Shown piece by piece: positions 17,804-25,985 of a DNA stretch of 64,000 bases. The notes below the pieces were generated by a model. It saw only the letters and a program-made list of their open reading frames with translations. It made no database searches and was not told where the DNA came from. The stretch is from an uncultured Alteromonadaceae bacterium. Lineage in GTDB: Bacteria; Pseudomonadota; Gammaproteobacteria; Enterobacterales; Alteromonadaceae. Both the position numbers and the translations under genes were made by a program. Numbering within the stretch: the first letter of the stretch is position 1; every line of letters begins with the position of its first letter. The stretch covers positions 1 through 64,000 of the forward strand of contig CANNDC010000012.1 in NCBI GenBank assembly GCA_947503265.1, in the 5' to 3' direction.

Positions 17804-20128
17804 TTACGCCTGTTTTATAATGGCTTTCTCAAAAAACAGGTCCAATTGTTGAACTTTCTTTGCAGGGCTAAACAAGTAGCCTTGGAAATTGTAGCATCCT
17901 AATTCTGACAAAATAGCCTGTTGTTCTTCTGTTTCGACGCCTTCTACGATCAATTCGACATTGAGCGTTTGTGCTAATTTAATCATTATGTCGATAACGG
18001 CTTTAGAGCGAATCGAATCGGTTTCTATGCCAAGGCTGCTAACAAAAGAACGATCAATTTTTATCTTATCGATTGACAGGTTTTGAATATAAGAAAGTGA
18101 AGAAAATCCTGTGCCAAAGTCATCTAGTGCTATCTTAACGTTTGAAGCGCGAAGTAGTCCCAATTTATAATTCACTTCGTCAAAGTTATCGATCAGGGCG
18201 GATTCAGTGACCTCAAGCTCTAATCGGTCAGGTTCCAATCCTGTTTGATTTAAAACATCTAATACAAAATCAACGTAATAGTCAGAGGAAAACTCTATTC
18301 CAGACACATTTACCGAAACACATATTGCTTTCGGCCAGTTTATTGCCTCCTTGCAAGCTTGCTCCAATACCCATTTACCTATTTCATTGATTAAACCAAC
18401 CTCCTCAGCAAGTGGAATAAAGTCACTTGGTGGAATCAAGCCTTTTTCTTCATGTTGCCAGCGCAATAAAGCTTCAAGCGCCATAACCTTGTTAGCCTGT
18501 GTGGTATCCACTTGTGGTTGATAGACTAAATAGAATTGTTCTTTTTCAATGGCCAATTTTAAGTCACTGATCATTTCATTTCGGTTTTTTAATCTAGCCT
18601 CTATAGTTTCATCGAAGAATACGAAGGTATTCTTGCCTGACAACTTGGCGTCATACATCGCCATATCCGCTTTGCCAAATAGTTCTTGCTCAGAATCACC
18701 ATCAACGCCTGATAAACTTATCCCGATGCTCGCTTTTATCTCGACTTTTGCATTTTTAATGATTAGAGGTGTCTTGAGGCATGCCAACAAATTAGTCGCA
18801 ATCTCAGCAGCTTTTTGAGGAGAATAGGTCAGCAAAACAAATTCATCCCCTCCAAAACGAGTTAATATATCGCCTTCAAGGAGTTGCTCAGAAAATCGTT
18901 TTGAAACCATTTTTAATAGTAAATCACCTTCGCTGTGTCCAAATAGGTCATTCACTTCTTTGAAATTGTCCAAATCGACAATTAACAACGCGAATTGCCT
19001 AGAAAATCTGTCTTCCTTATCAAAATATCGACTGAAATAATTTCTGTTAGGTAATTCAGTCAAAGAGTCATAATTGGCTAAGTATTCAATTTGTTGTGTA
19101 TGCAAATACTCAGAGGTAATGTCAGAGCAGAATCCTCGCCATCCTGAAAATTGCATATGCTGGTCATAAAGTGGTTTTGCAGCAATTGAAAGCCAGTGAA
19201 CTTGTCCTTCCATTTTGACTGGTAATATCAGATTTGAGAAAGGTGTTTTTCCTTGTAATTTTTCTAATAAATAATTAACTTTTTCGGTTTGATTTTCACC
19301 GTCAACGGCCAATTTATCGAGAAATAGTTGTTGCAAATTTAGTTGATATATTTCTTCGCTTTGCAATTGCAAAATATCAATTATCTTATGGGAAATACGT
19401 TGCAATTTGTTTTGCGAATTTATCTCCCATAACCAATCTGTTACGTGATCTTCGAAATCTTGAATTAATAATTTTACTCTTTCTTTTTGGTGCTCGGCGT
19501 CTCGCCTACCCAACTTAGCATCGTCTTCAGCTTTTAACCTGAGAATATACATACGATGCAAACTGGAAGCTGTGGTTAGTATCAACAGTGAATATATGAT
19601 GATTAAGACACAAAGTGACAATGCAATACTGGTTGTTTCTACTCTTGATAACGAATAAACACCTATACAACATTGCGGGAGCACCCAGACCAGCGCAGCC
19701 CTTGGAATAGTGCAAAGAGCGAACGCTCCCGCGCATATAAGTCCAGCGATAAAGCCAATAAGTATCAGCTTTTGATCCGTATTTGCAGTGATAAATAGAT
19801 AAGCACAAAACAATGCAAACAGACTAGACATGAGGAAAGAAAACACCAGATGAATACAAAAGTCAGTAGGTGTAGCCGTTTTAGCTAGCTGCACTCTCCA
19901 ATAAAACAATGCCCACACAAGCCAAGCAATAGCGACTATACAAATCGCAGTAATGAATGAGATTATAACCATCAAATTACTAGCATTGAAAAACAGAAAA
20001 CCGAGTAAAAAGGCGTTAAATATGTTAATTGGTTGAGTTGTTTTGAGTAGTCGTGTGGCAGCGGTAACTTGCCTAGCTTGGAATTCAATTATTTGTGAAT
20101 CGGAGATGCCAAGTTCTGAACTCGACAT
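17804..20128 (-). CDS. Membrane-bound GGDEF-EAL c-di-GMP signalling protein
   Basis: 774 residues from the ATG at 20128 (a TTG at 20179 would add 17 residues; neither has a good ribosome-binding site). About six membrane segments within residues 30-190 form a MASE-like sensor, then a PAS-like domain (~230-340), a GGDEF domain with intact GGDEF (TRFGGDEFVLL) and an EAL domain with EALLRW plus the downstream DDFGTGFSSLSYIQ and EGVET motifs. Both activities look possible. It lies 89 nt after the last NRPS gene in the same direction and could be read through from it, but is probably an independent gene. Confidence 0.9.
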   Translation of the reverse strand: MSSSELGISDSQIIEFQARQVTAATRLLKTTQPINIFNAFLLGFLFFNASNLMVIISFITAICIVAIAWLVWALFYWRVQLAKTATPTDFCIHLVFSFLMSSLFALFCAYLFITANTDQKLILIGFIAGLICAGAFALCTIPRAALVWVLPQCCIGVYSLSRVETTSIALSLCVLIIIYSLLILTTASSLHRMYILRLKAEDDAKLGRRDAEHQKERVKLLIQDFEDHVTDWLWEINSQNKLQRISHKIIDILQLQSEEIYQLNLQQLFLDKLAVDGENQTEKVNYLLEKLQGKTPFSNLILPVKMEGQVHWLSIAAKPLYDQHMQFSGWRGFCSDITSEYLHTQQIEYLANYDSLTELPNRNYFSRYFDKEDRFSRQFALLIVDLDNFKEVNDLFGHSEGDLLLKMVSKRFSEQLLEGDILTRFGGDEFVLLTYSPQKAAEIATNLLACLKTPLIIKNAKVEIKASIGISLSGVDGDSEQELFGKADMAMYDAKLSGKNTFVFFDETIEARLKNRNEMISDLKLAIEKEQFYLVYQPQVDTTQANKVMALEALLRWQHEEKGLIPPSDFIPLAEEVGLINEIGKWVLEQACKEAINWPKAICVSVNVSGIEFSSDYYVDFVLDVLNQTGLEPDRLELEVTESALIDNFDEVNYKLGLLRASNVKIALDDFGTGFSSLSYIQNLSIDKIKIDRSFVSSLGIETDSIRSKAVIDIMIKLAQTLNVELIVEGVETEEQQAILSELGCYNFQGYLFSPAKKVQQLDLFFEKAIIKQA

Positions 20129-20217
20129 AGTAAAGCCGATAAATTTCGACTGTAACTTTGATAGCAGAAGTTTTAACAAAGGGTAAACTCGTATTTAAAT
20201 AGTGTTGTTAACACGCT

Positions 20218-22266
20218 CTAGTCATCATCCATTTCATCTAACAAATCGGACAATGATCCTAACTCAGACTCATCCAATTCTGCGAGGTCAAATTGAGCGT
20301 CATTTTCTGTTGATTCTACAACAGTATTTAATCTTAATAGCGCATCTATGTTTTGCATAAATTTGCTGGAGAGCATCTCTACTGTTTTTTTAGTGTGTAA
20401 TTTATCACTAAAGGACCATATTACCGAAAGCTTGTCTCCATTGGCCATACAATTTATCTCAAAAACAAAGGCACGAGAGGAATTGGCTGCTCTTGGCTGT
20501 GCGAAATTCATTCTCTCCATATTAATTACACTAGAACTACTGGTCGATTTTGATTGCGAATCCGTTTTTCCGAGATAATTGAAACACACCTGAGGTTGTT
20601 GCCCTTGTTTTAGCGCTTCAATCACAGATAACTCCCGCAAAATACCGTGACCGATACCTTTATTGGGTACGCTTTTAATTGTTGTTCTGACGTGATTAAA
20701 AAATTCCGCTCCAATGGGATTTAGCGCGAGTTCAAAAACAACGGGAAAAACCGTCGTAAACCAGCCCAGGGTTCTGGTTACGTCGACTTGCTCGAATAAC
20801 GGTTCTCTTCCGTGTCCTTCTATATCTAACAGCAGATGATTTGACTGTGAATACTCTCCTAATGTTAGCACTAGCGCGGCTATCAAAAGTGTTTGTACAT
20901 CAGTGTCATTATTCACACAAAATAGATTGATATCTTCAAATGTGTGTTCACTAGAAACAAGCTGCGTAGTTTCTTCAATATTTATATCTTGTGTCCATTG
21001 ATAATCGAATGGGAGTGATGAAGATTCCGTGCTGTAATTATTGACCCAGAAGTCCAATTCGCGACTGATTGTTTCAGAATCTGCATACTCTACTAGTTTC
21101 TCAGACCACAATTTAAACGCACTGGTTTTAGCGCTAAATTTAAAATCTATTTGTTTATTCAGTGATTCCCAACATTGAGTTAAATCTTCTATCAAAAGAA
21201 GCCATGATTGCGCATCGACTAATAAGTGGTGCAGTGTAATCAATAGGCGGTTTGCCTGCCCTTTAGCCGTTTTTATGAATAAAAAATTTGTTAAAGGTCC
21301 GTCTGTCAAATCGAATGAGGCATTGATATTTCTAGCGCAAGAGTCGATAGCTTCCTCTAATTCGCCATTGTTTCTTAGGTCGCTAAAATCAACCAGTTCA
21401 AGGGGCAAGCTCCCATCAAAAGCAGAAACATGTTGTTGAAATACGCTATCAGATTGAACAAACACACTTCTAAGCACATCATGATGCAGCACTAATTTCT
21501 GAATCGTCCTCTCCAGCGCTACATACTCAAGTGATTCGTCGATGCGTAGAAGGCAATTCTGATTCCAATGGTGCTGACTATTTTTAATGCGTTGAAAAAA
21601 CCATTTTTGAATTGGGATTAGCTCAAACGTGCCTTCAGGATTGCCCTCGAGTATCGAGTTAGCTTGAGCTTTTTCCAAACATACGGCTTGTTGGCTGATG
21701 GTAGGGAATTCAAAAAAATCCTCTGGTGCTATGGTTAAGCCAGCCTTATTGATACGGGCAAGAATGCGGATACTGAGTAAAGAGTCCCCTCCTACTTCAA
21801 TGAAGTTATCATGCACGCTAATATCCTCAATTGCCAACACATCACACCATATGTCAGCTAAAAGCTTTTCGTATTCGCTGCTAGGTGCGACATACTCTGT
21901 TGAGGCACCAAAAAAATCATCTTCAGTGAACTCTGACTCAGGATGTTCGACGCTAATCTTTTCCCAAGAATAATCCTGTATATGGTTACGCTGAATTTTC
22001 CCTGTGTCACTTCGAGGCAAGTCTTTTACGGGTATTATTGAATGGGGTAAAAAATAGTCTGGTAATTTACTCTTAAGATGGTTTCTTACACTATCTAGAT
22101 CAGGATATTCATTGTTGTGAGTGGTGACATAGGCCACCAGTTTGCTGACCGGCTTTTTTTCAACAATTGTCTTAGCTTCTGCGATTTTTTTTGCAAGCAT
22201 AGATTGCTTTTTTATCGACAGTTTTTCAATTCGTGATAGAAAGTGTTGCCGTTGATACGATGACAT
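20218..22266 (-). CDS. NRPS protein: detached A-domain C-subdomain, PCP, epimerization domain
   Basis: 682 residues with an unusual beginning: after ~40 residues comes only the C-terminal subdomain of an adenylation domain (A9 LPDYFLP, A10 TGKIQR with the catalytic Lys, about residues 45-115). Then a carrier domain (GGDSLLS, ~140-215) and an epimerization domain (PIQKWFFQ; HHLLVDAQSW; EGHGRE; RTLGWFT; FNYLGK; ~220-650). The missing A-domain body is in the gene two upstream (23075-25954), with a methyltransferase gene between. Start ATG is 1 nt after the methyltransferase stop. The acidic C-terminus (LLDEMDDD) resembles that of the 1852-aa E-domain protein and may be a docking tail toward the C-PCP-TE protein. 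It should hold and epimerize the second building block. Confidence 0.85.
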   Translation of the reverse strand: MSSYQRQHFLSRIEKLSIKKQSMLAKKIAEAKTIVEKKPVSKLVAYVTTHNNEYPDLDSVRNHLKSKLPDYFLPHSIIPVKDLPRSDTGKIQRNHIQDYSWEKISVEHPESEFTEDDFFGASTEYVAPSSEYEKLLADIWCDVLAIEDISVHDNFIEVGGDSLLSIRILARINKAGLTIAPEDFFEFPTISQQAVCLEKAQANSILEGNPEGTFELIPIQKWFFQRIKNSQHHWNQNCLLRIDESLEYVALERTIQKLVLHHDVLRSVFVQSDSVFQQHVSAFDGSLPLELVDFSDLRNNGELEEAIDSCARNINASFDLTDGPLTNFLFIKTAKGQANRLLITLHHLLVDAQSWLLLIEDLTQCWESLNKQIDFKFSAKTSAFKLWSEKLVEYADSETISRELDFWVNNYSTESSSLPFDYQWTQDINIEETTQLVSSEHTFEDINLFCVNNDTDVQTLLIAALVLTLGEYSQSNHLLLDIEGHGREPLFEQVDVTRTLGWFTTVFPVVFELALNPIGAEFFNHVRTTIKSVPNKGIGHGILRELSVIEALKQGQQPQVCFNYLGKTDSQSKSTSSSSVINMERMNFAQPRAANSSRAFVFEINCMANGDKLSVIWSFSDKLHTKKTVEMLSSKFMQNIDALLRLNTVVESTENDAQFDLAELDESELGSLSDLLDEMDDD

Positions 22267-22267
22267 A

Positions 22268-23059
22268 TTATTTCACTACCTTTACAACGACCATGGAATC
22301 TGACCACCACTGATCCTTAACGTTATCAGGCATATTTAAACTATCCACCAGCGATAGTTCAATCGATTCAAAGTGCCTGAGAAGCAAACGCTGGTGTTGC
22401 CGACTCAAAGAGTCAATTTCATTACTCAGATACGTGAAAACTCCCCCCTTTCGCAAATGCGCTGCGGCATGTTCAAAGAAATGCTCAGCAAAGGTAATAC
22501 TATTGCCAATCTGCTCTACGTGATCTGATTCTTTTAACGGATAAGTATGGAAAAACACGCCATCAAACATATCAAGATTGGGCAATACATCTTGCCAAAG
22601 TCCGTGTTGAATATGAATTTTTCGTCCGGGATAGTTCCGTTTCCAATCGTGGAAGCGTCTAACAATAGAGTCGTTACACTCAATAATTGTATGCTCATCC
22701 ACGCCACATTTTTGGATAAGATCAGAGCCAATTCCTCGACCAAATCCAATTTCCAATATATGCCCACCCTGACAGGATACTTTTTCTGCCATGGCTTTCA
22801 TTATAGGAATCTGCCAATCCTCCATAATGTCTAAATCAGCTAATTCTGCTTGAGTGCGGTCTTCTATATTTTGCACGTCAGAACCAGTGACAAAGCGCGA
22901 TGCTAGCCTGTCCATAGCAATCACATCATAGGAAAACTCATTCATCGTGCGATTTAATAACCAGTTTCTCTGATAATCTCGAGGTGTCTTAATGTAATCC
23001 GGATTTTTGATTTTCAGCGCCATTTCAAAGTCAGCAAATCGTTTTATTCTCATTGTCAT
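22268..23059 (-). CDS. Guanidinoacetate N-methyltransferase-like SAM methyltransferase
   Basis: 263 residues. From ~90 on it matches the GAMT/RMT2 family: WQIPIMKAMA, SAM motif ILEIGFGRGIG, IIECND, GLWQDVLP and a TYPL loop. In animal GAMT that loop reads DTYPL, and the Asp, to my knowledge, contacts the guanidino group; here it is His (FFHTYPL), so the substrate is probably not guanidinoacetate. The gene sits exactly between the two halves of a divided NRPS adenylation domain, the position where other synthetases carry built-in methyltransferase domains; 15 nt after the upstream half (with its own GAGG RBS) and 1 nt before the next. Likely modifies the amino acid of this module. Soluble. Confidence 0.8.
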   Translation of the reverse strand: MTMRIKRFADFEMALKIKNPDYIKTPRDYQRNWLLNRTMNEFSYDVIAMDRLASRFVTGSDVQNIEDRTQAELADLDIMEDWQIPIMKAMAEKVSCQGGHILEIGFGRGIGSDLIQKCGVDEHTIIECNDSIVRRFHDWKRNYPGRKIHIQHGLWQDVLPNLDMFDGVFFHTYPLKESDHVEQIGNSITFAEHFFEHAAAHLRKGGVFTYLSNEIDSLSRQHQRLLLRHFESIELSLVDSLNMPDNVKDQWWSDSMVVVKVVK

Positions 23060-23074
23060 ATCTTCAACCTCGAT

Positions 23075-25954
23075 TCAGCGTTCGTCGCTTGCAATAACTT
23101 CGCGCAAAATTTGTTCCGCAAGTTGCGGGTCCAATTTAGATAAGTCATTGGCTATTTCAGCGGGTGTCCTAGCCCCCTCTTCATTGTTTTCCATTACCAA
23201 CAAAGCTTCAAGGATATCAGGGTGGCTATTGAGAGCGCGTTCCACTTCTTCTGGCTCAATGCGGTTACCACGTATTTTGATCTGGTTATCTGTGCGACCA
23301 ATGTATTCCAAATTGACTTCATCACAATAACGAACCAAATCGCCTGTTCGGTAGAGTATTTGGCTATTAGATTGCATATTCTCAAACTCATTGCGAACAA
23401 ACTTTTGTTGTGTTTTCAATTCATCATTTAGATACCCTTGGGCTAGATTGGGACCAGTTAAGTACAATTCGCCAACACTGCCATGTTCGGCTAATTGTCC
23501 AAATTCATCCACCACATAGAGGGTTGAATTAGCAATACCCTGACCAATAGGTATCGAATTTCCCACGTGCCAATCATTCAACTGACAGGCTGTCGCCCAA
23601 ACCGTAAACTCTGAAGGACCGTATTCGTTAAAAAGTTTAGTCTTAGAGAGTTTATCCAAGTGCTGTTCTATCACATGCGGTGCACACGCCTCCCCGGCGA
23701 CAATTGCGGTTTTAAGGGTAGACAGTTTCTGTACGTCTACATTTTCAAGCAGCAGAAAGTAGAGGCTAGGTATGCACAATAGGTGTGTAACTTGAAATCG
23801 CTGAATTGTGTTTGCCAGATTGACAAGGTTTTGCTCAGCCCTTGATTCAGCAACAACTAAGGTTTGCCCTGTGCACAAAGTCCAATAAATTCCTGCAATC
23901 GAGCTGTCTGTTGCCAGAGAAGACAATAAAAGAAACACGTCTGGCAATTCACCATAAAAGGATTCTCTTGCCAAAGTGGAATTGATTAAACTTCCGTGAC
24001 TTACCATTACCCCTTTTGGCTCGCCAGTCGAACCAGAGGTATAAATGATATAAGCGAGCCAATTTGAATCAAACACCACATTAGGGTTATGAGAGGGTAA
24101 CCGCCCTATTTCTGATTGCTTATCGTCAATATTTATGCAGCGCATTTTTGATTGAGAAAGGGACTTAGTCGTCTCAGCATCGGTTAAAACTGCAAAATTA
24201 TGAATGACTTCGCTGGCGTCCAGATCAGAAAGAATCAAGGCAATTCGCTCTTCAGGATGGGTGGAATCAAGTGGAATGTAAGCTGCCCCTGTTTTCAATA
24301 TAGCTAAGAAGCTAATAACGGACGCATTACCACGTTCCAGATATACCGCCAATGCACTATGATGACCGAACCCTAGACCAATTAAATATAATGCAAGTTG
24401 ATTCGCTTTGTCGTTTAATTGCGCATAATTCAAGGACTCTTCGGTGCCATTGGCTTTTCCTACTAATGCCAATTTTTGCGGATAACGCTCTGCAGCCTTT
24501 TCTATATATTGATGAATCCCAGTAACGTTTTGCTCTTCCAAAACGGTTGTGCATGCCTGGTCAGTCAGATCGTGTCTCTTCGACAATATGCCAGTAAACG
24601 ATTCAATAGTTTGTCGTGGATCTTGTATCAACATGACTATTAAATGTCTTAGGTTATCTAGGATTTGATTCACTTTTTCCGATTCAATCGCATTTGGTTG
24701 ATAAACTGCGATCAGATTTATACCATTGCTCAAATCTACAAGGATGGCCAAAGGATAGTGACTGTATTCTTCATAGTGAATTCTATCGACCACCACCCCT
24801 TCAGTTAATTCAGCTTCTTGTTGGCGTTTAGCAGGCAAGTTTTCTATCACCAAAATTGTGTCAAATAAACCACTAGTGGAATCCAAATCAATTGATTTTT
24901 GAATACGGTTTAACGCGCTATGGGAATGCTGCAAACTGTTAGCCAGTTCACTTTGAAGTCGTTTAAGCCAAGTCAACACCGATTCTTGGCGAGGTATGTT
25001 TGTTCTGACTGGCAAGGTGTTGATAAACATGCCTACAGTATTTACACAACCGGGTAAATCGGCTGGCCTGCCGGAAAATGTGGTGCCAAATACCACGTCA
25101 TCCTTACCTGTCTCTTGAGAAATCAGTAGTGCTAGCGCACCAACAAGCAAGTTGTTAAGAGTGACTTGATTGCGTTTAACAAATTCAAAAACTGCCGCAC
25201 TTTCGTGTTGAGATAATTGCAAATCAATAGAAGTACTAGCAGAACTGGAATAGCCATCAGTGTTTTTTCCCAAATGCGTTGGAGTGGAAAAACCGCTCAA
25301 ATAATCTGACCAATATGCCAGTGACTGTTCCTCGTCTTGCACTGAAAGCCACTGAATAAAACGCTCAAAGCTTGCTGGTTGCGAAGATTCAGTGGAGGCT
25401 TTAGTTTTGGTGGAAACTATTTTGTCGGCGGAGAATATTTTGCTATCTTCCCCCAAACACGCGTTATAGTTCTCAACAGCTTGTTCAAACAAAAGTCGTT
25501 GTGACCAACCATCCAGTAAAATGTGATGAAAACTGAATAGAAACCAATATTCTTCTGAAGAAACTCTAGCCAACGCACATCTTGCTAAAGGCGCTTTCGA
25601 TAAATTGAAACCCAGATCTTTATCTCTACTTTTCAACCCAATCCATTTTTGCGTTTGTTCTTCTGGTGTGCTCTCTCGCCAATCCAATGTTTGCCATGGA
25701 AGCGAAACTCGCTCTCTAACCACTTGCAAAGGCTGATCACGTTTTTCCCAGGTGAAAAATGTCCTCAGACTCCCATGCTGTTTTACTAGCTCAGACCAAA
25801 TCTGGTGCCATTTCTCAGCATCTTTCAGGTTTGATAAGCAGCAACTAAATTGAGAGTGGTAATATCCTTGGTCAGGATCTTTTAAACATTGGTATAGTAT
25901 CCCTTCTTGAGAAGGAGAAAGTCGAAATATGGACTCAATATTCTTATTGCTCAT
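23075..25954 (-). CDS. NRPS protein: condensation domain and truncated adenylation domain
   Basis: 959 residues. Condensation domain ~10-440 (FRLSPSQEGILYQ; HHILLDGWS intact) and adenylation domain from ~480 with A3 YTSGSTGEPKG, A5 NEYGPSE, A7 YRTGDL and A8 GRTDNQIKIRGNRIE. The protein stops ~50 residues after A8, so the A9/A10 subdomain with the catalytic Lys is absent; it is found at the start of the 20218-22266 product. My reading of the specificity residues is D-S-A-L-I-A-E-V-W-(K), which matches no substrate code I know well. The N-terminus beginning directly at the C domain (NIESIF-RLSP) is like COM acceptors and may dock to the 1852-aa protein. Confidence 0.88.
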   Translation of the reverse strand: MSNKNIESIFRLSPSQEGILYQCLKDPDQGYYHSQFSCCLSNLKDAEKWHQIWSELVKQHGSLRTFFTWEKRDQPLQVVRERVSLPWQTLDWRESTPEEQTQKWIGLKSRDKDLGFNLSKAPLARCALARVSSEEYWFLFSFHHILLDGWSQRLLFEQAVENYNACLGEDSKIFSADKIVSTKTKASTESSQPASFERFIQWLSVQDEEQSLAYWSDYLSGFSTPTHLGKNTDGYSSSASTSIDLQLSQHESAAVFEFVKRNQVTLNNLLVGALALLISQETGKDDVVFGTTFSGRPADLPGCVNTVGMFINTLPVRTNIPRQESVLTWLKRLQSELANSLQHSHSALNRIQKSIDLDSTSGLFDTILVIENLPAKRQQEAELTEGVVVDRIHYEEYSHYPLAILVDLSNGINLIAVYQPNAIESEKVNQILDNLRHLIVMLIQDPRQTIESFTGILSKRHDLTDQACTTVLEEQNVTGIHQYIEKAAERYPQKLALVGKANGTEESLNYAQLNDKANQLALYLIGLGFGHHSALAVYLERGNASVISFLAILKTGAAYIPLDSTHPEERIALILSDLDASEVIHNFAVLTDAETTKSLSQSKMRCINIDDKQSEIGRLPSHNPNVVFDSNWLAYIIYTSGSTGEPKGVMVSHGSLINSTLARESFYGELPDVFLLLSSLATDSSIAGIYWTLCTGQTLVVAESRAEQNLVNLANTIQRFQVTHLLCIPSLYFLLLENVDVQKLSTLKTAIVAGEACAPHVIEQHLDKLSKTKLFNEYGPSEFTVWATACQLNDWHVGNSIPIGQGIANSTLYVVDEFGQLAEHGSVGELYLTGPNLAQGYLNDELKTQQKFVRNEFENMQSNSQILYRTGDLVRYCDEVNLEYIGRTDNQIKIRGNRIEPEEVERALNSHPDILEALLVMENNEEGARTPAEIANDLSKLDPQLAEQILREVIASDER

Positions 25955-25985
25955 TGTCCATCCCCTTTACTATTTGCCCTATTCC

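Noticed and set aside
22268..23075. The split A domain as a simple sequencing frameshift
   Set aside because: A complete methyltransferase with its own RBS lies between the halves, and both junctions have proper stop and start codons; two coincident errors are unlikely.
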